Positions 51,522 through 60,624 of a DNA stretch of 64,000 nucleotides are shown here, in pieces. Positions within the stretch are counted from its first letter, which is position 1; each line of letters starts with the position of its first letter. The notes beneath the pieces were generated by a model that saw only the letters and a program-made list of their open reading frames with translations, made no database searches and was not told where the DNA came from. A program made the translations under genes and the position numbers. Origin of the DNA: Streptomyces lincolnensis (GTDB lineage Bacteria > Actinomycetota > Actinomycetes > Streptomycetales > Streptomycetaceae); the NCBI RefSeq assembly GCF_021173675.1, contig NZ_JAIHON010000006.1, positions 434,001-498,000 of the forward strand, read 5' to 3'.

Positions 51522-52595
51522 ATGACGGCGATCACGCCGACGTACCACTCGATCACCGAGGCGACGATGATGCCGCGTCTCGTCCGCCTCGGCCCCAACC
51601 TGTACGGCGCGGTCTTCTCCCTCATGAAGCTGCTGCCCGCGCGCTACATCCTGCGGCGCGCCCACAGCCGCGGCGAACTGGACGCCGGGACGGTGGTCGT
51701 CGAGACCACGTCGGGCACCTTCGGCCTGGCGCTGGCGATGCAGTCGGCCCTCATGGAACGGGAGCTGATCCTGGTCAGCGACCCGGCGATCGACGCCAAC
51801 CTGTACCGAAGACTGACCGATCTCGGCGCCAGGGTGGAGATCTGCCAGGAGCCGGCACCGGTCGGCGGCTACCAGGAGGCCCGGCTGCGCAGACTCGCCG
51901 AGATCCGCGCCGAACTCCCCTCGACCTTCTGCCCCGAGCAGTACAGCAACCCCGACAACCCGCGCTCCTACGGGGTGGTCGCCGAGCAGATCGCCCGCTC
52001 GCTCGGCACGGTGGACTGCCTGGTCGGGCCCGTCGGCTCGGGCGGCTCGATGTGCGGCACCACCCGCGGGCTGCGCGAGGCGACCCCGCACACCCGGGCC
52101 ATCGGTGTCGACAGCCACCGCAGCGTCCTGTTCGGGCAGCCCGACGGCCCCCGGGCCCTGCGCGGACTCGGCAACAGCCTGTGGCCGGCGAACCTCGACC
52201 ACTCCACCTTCGACGAGGTGCACTGGTGCTCGGCACCCGAGGCGTACGCCTACACCCGGCAACTGCACGCCACCCACGCCCTCTTCCAGGGACCCACCAG
52301 CGGTGCCGCCTACCTGGTCGCCCAGTGGTGGGCGGCGCGCAACCCGGACGGGCTGTGTGTCGTGATGCTGCCCGACGAGGGCTACCGCTACATGGCGACG
52401 GTCTACGACGACGCCTGGCTCGCCGAGAACGGCCACACCCTGCCCAGCCCGCCCGCCGAGCCGCTCCTGATCGACTCACCGGCCGACGCCGGTGACGCCT
52501 GGACCCGGATGGCCTGGGGACGGCGTACCTACGAGGACGTGCACGGCACCGTGCCCCGCTCCGGCGGGCCCGTCCCGGATCCGGTGCTGTCATGA
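51522..52595 (+). CDS. PLP-dependent beta-replacement enzyme (SbnA/DabA-like), 2,3-diaminobutyrate pathway
   Basis: A 357-residue fold-type II PLP enzyme of the cysteine-synthase family. The phosphate-site loop is VGSGGSMCGT and the substrate loop ETTSGTFGLALAM replaces the TSGNTG of CysK. The cofactor lysine is probably Lys36 in FSLMKLLPA, in a loop unlike the usual NPGGSxKDR. SbnA-type relatives use O-phospho-L-serine; with the threonine kinase and lyase in this cluster, use of O-phospho-threonine to build 2,3-diaminobutyrate, as proposed for friulimicin DabA, is likely (inference). The gene overlaps the lyase gene by 4 nt. Confidence 0.82.
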   Translation: MTAITPTYHSITEATMMPRLVRLGPNLYGAVFSLMKLLPARYILRRAHSRGELDAGTVVVETTSGTFGLALAMQSALMERELILVSDPAIDANLYRRLTDLGARVEICQEPAPVGGYQEARLRRLAEIRAELPSTFCPEQYSNPDNPRSYGVVAEQIARSLGTVDCLVGPVGSGGSMCGTTRGLREATPHTRAIGVDSHRSVLFGQPDGPRALRGLGNSLWPANLDHSTFDEVHWCSAPEAYAYTRQLHATHALFQGPTSGAAYLVAQWWAARNPDGLCVVMLPDEGYRYMATVYDDAWLAENGHTLPSPPAEPLLIDSPADAGDAWTRMAWGRRTYEDVHGTVPRSGGPVPDPVLS

Positions 52596-54064
52596 CCGGC
52601 ACGGGCCGGCTCACCCGCACCCTCGGCGCCCGAACCGCCAAGGTCGTCTACGGCGAACCCGGCCCCGACGACATCCGCCGGGAGCTGGGCCACACCTCGA
52701 CCATCGACCTCGCGCACGTGGTGATGCTCACCGAGTGCGGGCTGCTGCCCCGGCCCGCGGCCGCCGCCCTGCTGCGGACCATCACGTCCCTGCGCGCCGA
52801 CGGCTTCGCGGAGTTGTACGACCGTCCGGCGCCGCGCGGCCTGTACCTGATGTACGAGAGCCATCTGATCGAGCGGCTCGGCACGGACGTCGGCGGCAAA
52901 CTGCACACCGGCCGCTCCCGCAACGACATCAAGGCGACCATCACCGCGATACGGCTGCGCGAGGACCTGACGGACCTGCTCGGCGAACTGCTGCGGCTCC
53001 AGGCCGTACTGCTCTCCCGGGCCCGCGCCCACCAGGACGTGGTCATGCCCGTCTACACCCACTTCCAGCCCGCGATGCCCGTCACCTACGGCTACTACCT
53101 CGCCGGGATCGCGACGGCGCTGGACCGGGACATCGTCGCCCTCGGGCAGGTGGCCGACGAACAGCGCCGCTGCCCCCTCGGCGCGGGAGCCGTCTCCGGC
53201 ACGGACCTGCCCATCGACCCGTCCCGCACGGCCGGCCTGCTCGGCTTCGACGGGCCGCCGCTGCACGCCGTCGACGCGGTGGCCAGCCGGGACACCCTGC
53301 TGCGGGCCCTCGCGGCGGCGGCCGGGGCGGGCCTCACGCTGAGCCGGCTCGCCACCGATCTCCAGCTGTGGAGCACCCAGGAGTTCGGCTTCGTGGAGTT
53401 CCCCGAGCGGCTGGTGGGCGGCAGTTCGGCCATGCCGCAGAAGCGCAACGCGTTCCTGCTGGAGCATGTGAAGGCCAAGTCGGCCGCCGCCGTGGGCGCG
53501 TGGACCGCCTCGGCCGCCGCCATGAAGTCGACACCGTTCACCAACTCCATCGAGGTCGGCACCGAGGCGGTCGGCGGCGCCTGGTCGGCGCTGGCCACCG
53601 TGCGGGACTGTGTGCTGCTGGCCCAGGTCCTGGTCAGTGGCGCCCGCCCGGACGGCGGGCGGATGGAACGGCGGGCCCGGGAGGGCTTCGTGACGGCGAC
53701 CGTGATCGCCAACCGGCTGGTGCGGCAGGGCGTTCCGTTCCGTACCGCGCACCACGTGGTGGGCGCCGCCGTACGCGAGGCGGTGGAGGCCGGTGAGTCC
53801 GAGCTGACGAAGGTCGCGCTGCCGGACGGCCTGCGGGCCGACGTGAGCGCGGAGATACCGCCGCTGCCGGAGCTCGTCGCCGCGCACGACCGGGGTGGTG
53901 GCCCCGGGGTCTGCGAGGACGTCGTCCACGAGCTGCGGCAGCGGCTCGCCGGTCACGGTGAACGGCTCGGCGGGCGCCGGGCCCGGACGGCGCGGGCGCA
54001 CAGGGACCTCGACGCGGCGGTCGCCGCGCTGACGGGCGGTCCGGACCTGGGAGACAAGCGATGA
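52592..54064 (+). CDS. Argininosuccinate-lyase-like enzyme (DabB-like)
   Basis: A 490-residue member of the fumarase/aspartase superfamily. The superfamily signature is GSSAMPQKRN (about residue 276-286); TGRSRNDIKATITAIRLRED and YTHFQPAMPVTYGYYLAG are argininosuccinate-lyase blocks. Its place between the PLP enzyme and the kinase suggests release of fumarate (or another dicarboxylate) from a condensed intermediate to give 2,3-diaminobutyrate, rather than arginine synthesis. No other arginine genes are present. It overlaps both neighbours by 4 nt. Confidence 0.88.
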   Translation: MTGTGRLTRTLGARTAKVVYGEPGPDDIRRELGHTSTIDLAHVVMLTECGLLPRPAAAALLRTITSLRADGFAELYDRPAPRGLYLMYESHLIERLGTDVGGKLHTGRSRNDIKATITAIRLREDLTDLLGELLRLQAVLLSRARAHQDVVMPVYTHFQPAMPVTYGYYLAGIATALDRDIVALGQVADEQRRCPLGAGAVSGTDLPIDPSRTAGLLGFDGPPLHAVDAVASRDTLLRALAAAAGAGLTLSRLATDLQLWSTQEFGFVEFPERLVGGSSAMPQKRNAFLLEHVKAKSAAAVGAWTASAAAMKSTPFTNSIEVGTEAVGGAWSALATVRDCVLLAQVLVSGARPDGGRMERRAREGFVTATVIANRLVRQGVPFRTAHHVVGAAVREAVEAGESELTKVALPDGLRADVSAEIPPLPELVAAHDRGGGPGVCEDVVHELRQRLAGHGERLGGRRARTARAHRDLDAAVAALTGGPDLGDKR

Positions 54065-55338
54065 ACAGCGGTACGGCGAGGCAGTGGTTCGCCTTCCTGG
54101 AGAGCAACACGACCGGTACGGGACGGGAGTTCTGCGCGGCCGCCCGGGCCCGCGGGCTGCGGCCGGTGCTGCTGACCCGGGACCCGGACCGGTACCCCTA
54201 CGTCGTCGAGGACGCCGTCGACACCCGGGTGCTGGACACCTCCGACCTGACGGCCGTGGTGGAGGCGTGCGCCGGTCTGGCCGGGGGTGCCGGCCTGGCC
54301 GGGATCACCTCCAGCTCCGAGTACTTCGTGGCGGACGCCGCCCGGGCCGCCGCCCGGCTCGCGCTGCCCGCTCCCGACGGTGACGCGATCGCCCAGTGCC
54401 GGGCCAAGGACCTCCAGCGCGCGGCGCTCGCCGCCCACGGGGTGCCCGTCCCGGCCTGGACGGCGGTCTCCGAGGTGGCCGAGGCGGTGCGGGCGGCCGA
54501 GGCCATCGGCCATCCGGTGGTGCTCAAGCCGGTCAGCGGTTCCGGCTCGAACGGCGTACGGCTGTGCGCCGACCGGGCGGAGACCGAGGACTGGGCCCGA
54601 CGGCTCCTGGACCGGGCGACGGACGAGCGGGGCAACCCGGTGCCCTCCCACATCCTGGTGGAGGCGGCCGTGGACGGACCGGAGTTCTCGGTCGAGACCT
54701 TCGACGGCGATGTCGTCACCGTCGTCGGCAAACACACCGGCCCCGAGCCGCACTTCGTGGAGACGGGCCACGACATTCCCGCTCCCGTGGACCCCGGGAC
54801 CGTCGCCGAACTCGCCGACACGGCCCTGCGGGCCCTGAAGGCCCTGGGGCTGGGCTGGGGTGCCGCCCACACCGAGATCCGCCGGTCGGCCGAGGGCCCG
54901 GTGGTCATCGAGGTCAACCCGAGGCTGGCCGGCGGCATGATCCCGGTCGCCGTGCGGGCCGCGACCGGGACGGACCTGGTGGACGCCGTCATCGCCCGCG
55001 CCGCGGGCCAGGACCCGACACCGCCGGAAGGCCGCGCCCCGCGGGCCGCCGGGCACGCCGCCGTGCGTTTCGTGATGGCCGCGGCCGAGGGACGGGTCAC
55101 GGCCGTCGGCGGCGTCCAGGACGCGGCGGCGGCCCCGGGGGTCGTGGCGGCCACGACCGGCACGGCCGTCGGCCGGCGGGTGCGGATCACGCACTCCTTC
55201 CAGGACCGACTGGGCTGTGTGGTCGCCACGGGCGCGGACACCGCGCAGGCGGGCTCCCGCGCGGAGTCCGCCGCACGACTGATCAGGATCGAGCTGGACG
55301 AACCGGTGACGCCGGAAGAAGGGAACGGGGGCCGATGA
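54061..55338 (+). CDS. ATP-grasp amino-acid ligase
   Basis: A 425-residue ATP-grasp enzyme: the pre-ATP domain ends near residue 90, PVVLKPVSGSGSNGVRLC and HILVEAAVDGPEFSVETF form the nucleotide site, and VIEVNPRLAGGMIP carries the metal-binding Glu and Asn. The type is that of carnosine-synthase/carboxylate-amine ligases, which make amide bonds with ADP release. Overlaps with both neighbours show operon membership. The acid and amine are not known; diaminobutyrate is a candidate for one of them. Confidence 0.85.
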   Translation: MNSGTARQWFAFLESNTTGTGREFCAAARARGLRPVLLTRDPDRYPYVVEDAVDTRVLDTSDLTAVVEACAGLAGGAGLAGITSSSEYFVADAARAAARLALPAPDGDAIAQCRAKDLQRAALAAHGVPVPAWTAVSEVAEAVRAAEAIGHPVVLKPVSGSGSNGVRLCADRAETEDWARRLLDRATDERGNPVPSHILVEAAVDGPEFSVETFDGDVVTVVGKHTGPEPHFVETGHDIPAPVDPGTVAELADTALRALKALGLGWGAAHTEIRRSAEGPVVIEVNPRLAGGMIPVAVRAATGTDLVDAVIARAAGQDPTPPEGRAPRAAGHAAVRFVMAAAEGRVTAVGGVQDAAAAPGVVAATTGTAVGRRVRITHSFQDRLGCVVATGADTAQAGSRAESAARLIRIELDEPVTPEEGNGGR

Positions 55339-58300
55339 GCGAGCAGCAGCGCGCGCAGCACACGTACACCAGAATTCCCAGATGGACCATGCCGCTGAGC
55401 GAGGAGCGGGGCGTGGCGGAGCACCGCGAGGAGCTGCCCGCGTCGCTCACGCACGCGCTGGAGGACCGCGCCGGCGGCCCGGGGCCCGCACTGGCCGCCC
55501 TGTTGCTCGCCGCGCACGCCCGGGTCCTGGCGACCCTGGTGTCGGAGCCCGACCTGCTCATCGGCGTGGTCCCGGGCGCCGGGCGGGACGAGGTGCCGCT
55601 GCGCCTGACGGTCGCGGACTCCGCGTGGGCGGAACTGGCCGTCCGGGCCGGTCGGGCACTGGCCGCCCCGCACCGCACGGAGGCCCGGCCCGAGGTGGTG
55701 TTCGACCTGTCGGCCGTCGCGGCACCCGCCGCCGACGCGCCGGACGCGGACGCCCGGACCGGCGGCCTCGACGAGGGAGTCGTCCTGCGGGTGGCCGTCG
55801 CCCGGGACACCGCCGGGCTGTCGCTGCGCCTGGTGTACGACCGCGCGCACATCGACGCGGAGTACGTCGCCCGCCTGGCCGGCTACCACCTGCGCGCCCT
55901 GCACCTGCTCGCGACGGATCCCGGCGCGCCCCACCACCGGCAGAGCCTGCTGTCCGACGAGGAGGTGGACACCCAGCTCCACGGCCTCGCCGGCCCCCGC
56001 GCCGAACTGTCCGAGCGGACCTTCGTGGACCACTTCGAGGAGCGGGTGCGCGAGGTGCCGGACGCGGTGGCCGCCGTCCACGGAACCGTCCGCCGCACTT
56101 ACCGGGAACTCGACCGGGAGGCCAACAGGATCGCCAACGCGCTGCTCGCGGCGGGGGTCCGCGCCGAGGACGTCGTCGCGGTGGTCATGGACCGCACCCT
56201 CGACTGGATCGCCGCGGCGCTCGGCGTGTTCAAGGCGGGCGGCGTCTATCTGCCGGTGCGTCCCGACTTCCCCGCCGACCGGGTCGCCGCCCAACTGCGG
56301 CGCAGCGACTGCGTGTTCGTGCTCACCGAGCCGGACAGCGCGGAGCTGGTGGCCCGGGCGGGCGAGCTCGCCGGGCGCGGGCCGCGCGTCCTGGCCGTAC
56401 CGGAGATCCTGGCCTCCGACGTCTCCGCCGAGGCCCCCGGCCGCCCGGTCGCCCCCGGACAGGCCGCCTACATCTACTTCACCTCCGGCTCCACCGGCGC
56501 TCCCAAGGGCGCCCTGTGCGAGCACGTCGGCATGCTCAACCACCTCCAGATGAAGATCGACGACATGGAGATGACCCACGGCACCGCGGAGGTCGTCACC
56601 CAGACCGCCTCGCAGTGCTTCGACATCTCCCTGTGGCAGTTCGCGGCTCCGCTGCTGGTCGGCGGCAGCGTCCGGATCGTCGACACCGACGTCCTGCTCG
56701 ACGTCGCCGGTTTCGTGGACGAGATCGTCACGGGCCGGGTGACCGTCACCCAGATCGTGCCCAGCTACCTGGAGGTGCTCCTCACCCACCTGGAACAGCA
56801 CCCCCGGCCGCTCGGGGCGCTGCGCACGGTGTCGGTCACCGGGGAGGCCCTCAAGTACGAACTGGTGCAGCGGTGGTTCGCCCTGTACCCGGACATCAAG
56901 CTGGTCAACGCCTACGGCGCCACCGAGGTGTCCGACGACACCATGCACGAGGTCCTTGACCGGGTGCCGGACCGCGACTTCGTGACCGTCGGCCGCTCCC
57001 TGCGCAACGTCAACACCTATGTGCTGGACGAGAACCTCGCCCTGGTGCCGCTCGGCTCGCCCGGTGAGATCGCGTTCTCCGGCGTCTGCGTGGGCCGGGG
57101 CTACATCAACGACGAGGAGCGCACCCGGGAGGCCTTCGTCCCCGACCCCTTCCGGCCCGACACCCGGATGTACCGCACCGGGGACTTCGGGCGCTGGCTG
57201 CCCGAGGGCCGTATCGAGTACCTGGGGCGCCGGGACGAGCAGGTGAAGATCCGGGGCTTCAGGATCGAGATCGGCGAGATCGAGAACAAGCTGCTGGGCA
57301 TGCGGGGCATCCGCGAGGCCGCGGTCGTCATCGACGGCGCGGGCGACGGCCCGCGCAACCTCGTCGCGTTCTTCAGCGGTGGGGACGGCGGTACCGGGCC
57401 GGCCACCGAGCGGGCCCGGGACTTCCTCGCCGGGCTGCTGCCCGAGTACATGGTCCCCACCTACTTCCACCAGCTGGAGCGGCTGCCGCTCACCGAGAAC
57501 GGCAAGATCGACAAGAAGGCCCTGGTCCGGCTCGCCGGCACCCTGGGGCACGGCGGCGCCGCGTACGCGGCCCCCAGCACGCCCGCCGAACAGCGGCTGG
57601 CCATGCTCTGGGCCCAGGTGCTCGGCGTGCCGCTGGAGCGCATCGGCCGGGACGACAACTTCTTCGACCTCGGCGGCACCTCGCTGGCCGCGGTGCGCCT
57701 GCTGGTCCAGCTGGACCGGGCGCTGTCCCTGAAGGACCTGGTGGCCCACCCCGTGCTCGCCGCTCTCGCGGGCGTCCTCACCGAGCGCGGCCGGGGCGGT
57801 GAACGGGCGGCGACGGACAGCCTGTTGCAGCCGCTGGCGTCCGCCCGGCAGCCGCACCGGACCCTGGTGTGCTTCCCCTACGCGGGCGGGAACGCGGTCA
57901 ACTTCCGTTCCCTCGCCGCGGAGTTGGAGCGCGACGGCATCGCCGTCCTCGGCGTCGAGCTGCCGGGTCACGACTTCGCCGGCGGCGAGGAACCGATGGC
58001 GGACATCCCCGAGATCGCCCGGCGGGTACGGGACGAGATCGCCGAACGGGTCACCACACCCGTCCTGCTGTGGGGCCACTGCGCCGGCGCGGCCGCCGCC
58101 CTGGAGACCGCCCGGCTGCTCCAGGAGGCGGGCCGCCCCGTCGAGCGCGTCTTCGTGGGCGCGCTGCTGCTGGAGGACACCGAGACACTGCGCGCGGAGA
58201 TGGCGGACGTCTCCGAGGCGGACAACCGGACCCTGCTCTCCCGGCTCCGCGCCGACCACGCCTACGTCGAACTCGACGAGCTGAAGCCGGAGCGGGCGGA

Positions 58301-58592
58301 CGTGGTGGGGCGGGCCTACCGGCACGACGTCCTCACCGCCGACAGCCATCTCCTCCGCATCCGTCAGGACGCGGAGAGCCACCGCATCGACGCCCCGGTC
58401 GAGGTCGTCGTCGCCCAGGACGACCCCTCCACGGCACGCTTCGCCGAGGGCCACGGAGACTGGAAGGCGGTCTCCGACCGGGTGACCCTCCACGAACTGG
58501 GCCAGGGCGGTCACTACTTCGTCAGCACCCGGCCCGCGGACACCGCCGCGCTGGTGCGGGCCGGCTGCCCCAGACCCGAGCACCGGAACTAG
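55335..58592 (+). CDS. Free-standing NRPS: C-domain remnant, A, T, thioesterase with Cys
   Basis: A 1085-residue protein. Residues ~1-215 are the C-terminal half of a condensation domain (no HHxxxDG). The A domain (~225-740) has YFTSGSTGAPKG, NAYGATE, YRTGDFGRW and NGKIDKK. Read against PheA its pocket is about D-I-W-S-S-T-A-D-D-K; two acids at the end suit a diamino acid. The T domain has Ser783 in LGGTSLAAV. The TE (~835-1075) has GHCAGA with Cys916 where Ser is usual, plus a late Asp and His (GGHYFV). The start overlaps the ligase gene by 4 nt. Confidence 0.9.
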   Translation: MSEQQRAQHTYTRIPRWTMPLSEERGVAEHREELPASLTHALEDRAGGPGPALAALLLAAHARVLATLVSEPDLLIGVVPGAGRDEVPLRLTVADSAWAELAVRAGRALAAPHRTEARPEVVFDLSAVAAPAADAPDADARTGGLDEGVVLRVAVARDTAGLSLRLVYDRAHIDAEYVARLAGYHLRALHLLATDPGAPHHRQSLLSDEEVDTQLHGLAGPRAELSERTFVDHFEERVREVPDAVAAVHGTVRRTYRELDREANRIANALLAAGVRAEDVVAVVMDRTLDWIAAALGVFKAGGVYLPVRPDFPADRVAAQLRRSDCVFVLTEPDSAELVARAGELAGRGPRVLAVPEILASDVSAEAPGRPVAPGQAAYIYFTSGSTGAPKGALCEHVGMLNHLQMKIDDMEMTHGTAEVVTQTASQCFDISLWQFAAPLLVGGSVRIVDTDVLLDVAGFVDEIVTGRVTVTQIVPSYLEVLLTHLEQHPRPLGALRTVSVTGEALKYELVQRWFALYPDIKLVNAYGATEVSDDTMHEVLDRVPDRDFVTVGRSLRNVNTYVLDENLALVPLGSPGEIAFSGVCVGRGYINDEERTREAFVPDPFRPDTRMYRTGDFGRWLPEGRIEYLGRRDEQVKIRGFRIEIGEIENKLLGMRGIREAAVVIDGAGDGPRNLVAFFSGGDGGTGPATERARDFLAGLLPEYMVPTYFHQLERLPLTENGKIDKKALVRLAGTLGHGGAAYAAPSTPAEQRLAMLWAQVLGVPLERIGRDDNFFDLGGTSLAAVRLLVQLDRALSLKDLVAHPVLAALAGVLTERGRGGERAATDSLLQPLASARQPHRTLVCFPYAGGNAVNFRSLAAELERDGIAVLGVELPGHDFAGGEEPMADIPEIARRVRDEIAERVTTPVLLWGHCAGAAAALETARLLQEAGRPVERVFVGALLLEDTETLRAEMADVSEADNRTLLSRLRADHAYVELDELKPERADVVGRAYRHDVLTADSHLLRIRQDAESHRIDAPVEVVVAQDDPSTARFAEGHGDWKAVSDRVTLHELGQGGHYFVSTRPADTAALVRAGCPRPEHRN

Positions 58593-58602
58593 GAGGACCA
58601 CG

Positions 58603-59517
58603 GTGACGACGATCGACACGACGACGCTCCACGCGGACTACCGCCGGGTGGCCGCCACCGGGGTCAGCTCGGCCTTCGGCACGTTCGGCGAGCTCCTCCA
58701 GGGCGTCCTGCCGGAGACGGACGGCGACTTCCTGGTCACCCTGCCCGTGGCCCGGTGGGCGGTGGCCCGGTTCGAGGTGGACCCGCACACCGAGGTGCTC
58801 CAGGTGTGGCCTCCGCACAAGAAGAAGGCCCTGAGGCTCACCTCCATGATCATGGAGGACGCGCGGCGGCCCGCGGGCGGTGTGCTGAGGATCGACAGCA
58901 CCCTGCCCGAGGGCAAGGGGCTGGCCAGTTCGTCCGCGGACCTGGTGGCGACGGCACGGGCCGTCGCCAACGCCCTGGAGGAGCCGATGCCGCCGCGGCG
59001 CATCGAGTCGTATCTCGCCAGGATCGAACCCACCGACGGGGTTCTGTACCCGTCGGTGGTCGCCTTCCACCACCGCAGCGTGCGGCTGCGCGCCCGGCTC
59101 GGCTCCCTGCCCTCGATGGCGGTGGTCAGCGTCGACGAGGGCGGCGCCGTGGACACCGTCGACTTCAACAGCATCCCCAAGCCGTTCACGGCCGCGGACA
59201 AGCGGGAGTACGTCCGGCTCCTGGACCGGATCGGCGACGCTGTGGCCCGGCGGGACCTGGACGAGGTCGGCGCGGTGGCCACCGCGAGCGCGAGGATGAA
59301 CCAGGTGCTGCGGCACAAGTGGTCCCTGGAGCCGATGATCGCGATCTGCCGCGAGGTGGGCGGTCTGGGCGTGGTCGTCGGGCACAGCGGCACCACGCTC
59401 GGGATCCTGCTGGACACCGCGGCGCCGGACTGCCACAGCCGGCTCACCGCCGCCGCGCAGGCCTGCCAGCAACTCGTCGGCAACGTGACGGTGTACCGCA
59501 CGCTCAGCTTCCACTGA
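58603..59517 (+). CDS. GHMP kinase, L-threonine kinase type (PduX/DabC-like)
   Basis: A 304-residue GHMP-superfamily kinase. Motif 2 is LPEGKGLASSSADL (101-114) and motif 3 is GLGVVVGHSGTTLGILLD. N-terminal TFGELLQGVLPETDGDFLVTLPV is the family opening of PduX-type threonine kinases. It should phosphorylate L-threonine to O-phospho-L-threonine, the expected substrate of the PLP enzyme in this operon. The GTG start follows AGGAGGACCAC. It ends the plus-strand operon; a strong terminator follows. Confidence 0.87.
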   Translation: MTTIDTTTLHADYRRVAATGVSSAFGTFGELLQGVLPETDGDFLVTLPVARWAVARFEVDPHTEVLQVWPPHKKKALRLTSMIMEDARRPAGGVLRIDSTLPEGKGLASSSADLVATARAVANALEEPMPPRRIESYLARIEPTDGVLYPSVVAFHHRSVRLRARLGSLPSMAVVSVDEGGAVDTVDFNSIPKPFTAADKREYVRLLDRIGDAVARRDLDEVGAVATASARMNQVLRHKWSLEPMIAICREVGGLGVVVGHSGTTLGILLDTAAPDCHSRLTAAAQACQQLVGNVTVYRTLSFH

Positions 59518-59533
59518 GCCCACGGCGACGACA

Positions 59534-59564
59534 GGGGCCGCACCCGGGATCCGGGTGCGGCCCC
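59534..59564. terminator. Strong bidirectional terminator between convergent genes
   Basis: GGGGCCGCACCCGG (59534-59547) and its perfect complement (59551-59564) around a 3-nt loop, between the kinase gene (+) and the oxygenase gene (-). Confidence 0.9.
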
Positions 59565-59587
59565 TTCGGGGTGCTCGCGGGCCGGGC

Positions 59588-60532
59588 CTACGGCCGGAAC
59601 GGCTCTCCCATGCCCACGACGATCTCCCGCTCGCCCCGGTGGGGTTCACGGCTGTGCGCCGTGCGCACGTTGTCGATGACGAGGAGGTCGCCGTGGAGCC
59701 ACGGCTCGCGGACGGTGTGCCGCTCGTACACGTCGTTGATCAGGTCGACGGTCGCGCGGTCGAGCGGGGTGCCGTCGCCGCAGAACGTGTTGAAGGGCAG
59801 CCCCTGGGGGCCGAACTCGGCCGTCAGGAACTCGCGGACGTCGGGCGCCATCGTCCACTCGTTGAGGAACGCGATCTGGTTGAACCAGCACCGCTCACCG
59901 GTCGCCGGATGCCGTACGACGGCCGGGCGGGTCTGGGTGGTGTGCAGCGCGCCGTCGGCGTCCCAGCGCGCCTCGATGCCGTGCGCGGCGCAGTGGCGGT
60001 CCACCTCGGCGCTGTCGTCGGTGCCGAAGGCGTCCTGCCAGGAGATGCCGACGAAGGGGTTGTAGTGGCGGGTGAGCCGCCAGCCGTGGAGCTCGAAACG
60101 GGCCACCAGGTCCGGGGGCAGGTCCCGCAGGACGGCCCGGCTGTCGGCGATCGCGGTGATCCCGCCGTCGGCCGGCGGGGTGAGGCAGGCGAACGCCATC
60201 AGCCGGGGGGCCGACGGCGCGTAACTGAGCTCGTGGTGCATGCACATGGGCTGGTCGGCCGGCCAGTGCGAGGAGGAGTACACGCCCTGTCCGTAGGTGT
60301 CGCGCGGCGCGAACCCCTCGCGCTCGGTCAGCGGGTCGCCGATCATCCGGCCGACGGCCGCGACGGCGGTCGCCCGGTTCTCCAGGCGCAGTCCGCGGAC
60401 CAGGACGGCTCCGCTGCGGGCGACCTCCTCCCTGATCGCCGGGCGGTGTTCGGTGAGCCAGTCGACGGCGGCGCCGGGCGGCGCCGCCGTCGCGTCGAAC
60501 CGGACGAGCGGGCCGGTTTCGGTTCCGGGCAT
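59588..60532 (-). CDS. TauD/SyrP-like Fe(II)/2-oxoglutarate oxygenase, probable aspartate beta-hydroxylase
   Basis: A 314-residue non-haem iron dioxygenase. The facial triad appears as His99 and Glu101 (MHHELSY; HxE as in SyrP-type members rather than HxD) and His293 (RTAHSREPHRG), followed by the Arg that binds 2-oxoglutarate. FACLTPPADGGITAIADSR is also a SyrP-type stretch. SyrP hydroxylates aspartate on a carrier protein. In this cluster beta-hydroxyaspartate is a plausible residue of the lipopeptide. Confidence 0.83.
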   Translation of the reverse strand: MPGTETGPLVRFDATAAPPGAAVDWLTEHRPAIREEVARSGAVLVRGLRLENRATAVAAVGRMIGDPLTEREGFAPRDTYGQGVYSSSHWPADQPMCMHHELSYAPSAPRLMAFACLTPPADGGITAIADSRAVLRDLPPDLVARFELHGWRLTRHYNPFVGISWQDAFGTDDSAEVDRHCAAHGIEARWDADGALHTTQTRPAVVRHPATGERCWFNQIAFLNEWTMAPDVREFLTAEFGPQGLPFNTFCGDGTPLDRATVDLINDVYERHTVREPWLHGDLLVIDNVRTAHSREPHRGEREIVVGMGEPFRP

Positions 60533-60547
60533 GATGCGATGCCTCTT

Positions 60548-60608
60548 TCGTCTCGGATGTGGTCTCGGATTTCGTCTGGGATGTCGTCTGGGATGTCGTC
60601 TCGGAGGG
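60548..60608. repeat. 12-bp direct repeats upstream of the oxygenase gene
   Basis: Units close to TCGTCTGGGATG or TCTCGGATTTCG occur about five times in the ~92-bp gap between the permease stop and the oxygenase start. They may affect coupling or stability of the mRNA; no known site. Confidence 0.6.
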
Positions 60609-60624
60609 GTGCGGGCGGTGCGGA

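Noticed and set aside
52592..54064. Reading the lyase as nitrosuccinate lyase (CreD type) or as ArgH of arginine synthesis
   Set aside because: The motifs are argininosuccinate-lyase-like, no CreE-type monooxygenase or arg genes are present, and the PLP enzyme and threonine kinase context supports a diaminobutyrate role.
54198..58619. A 1473-codon open frame on the minus strand opposite the NRPS operon
   Set aside because: It is a G+C-driven mirror frame: low-complexity, no domain, no ribosome site, and the plus strand carries well-defined overlapping genes.
60548..60608. A CRISPR-like array
   Set aside because: The units are 12 bp with no spacers; this is a simple direct repeat.
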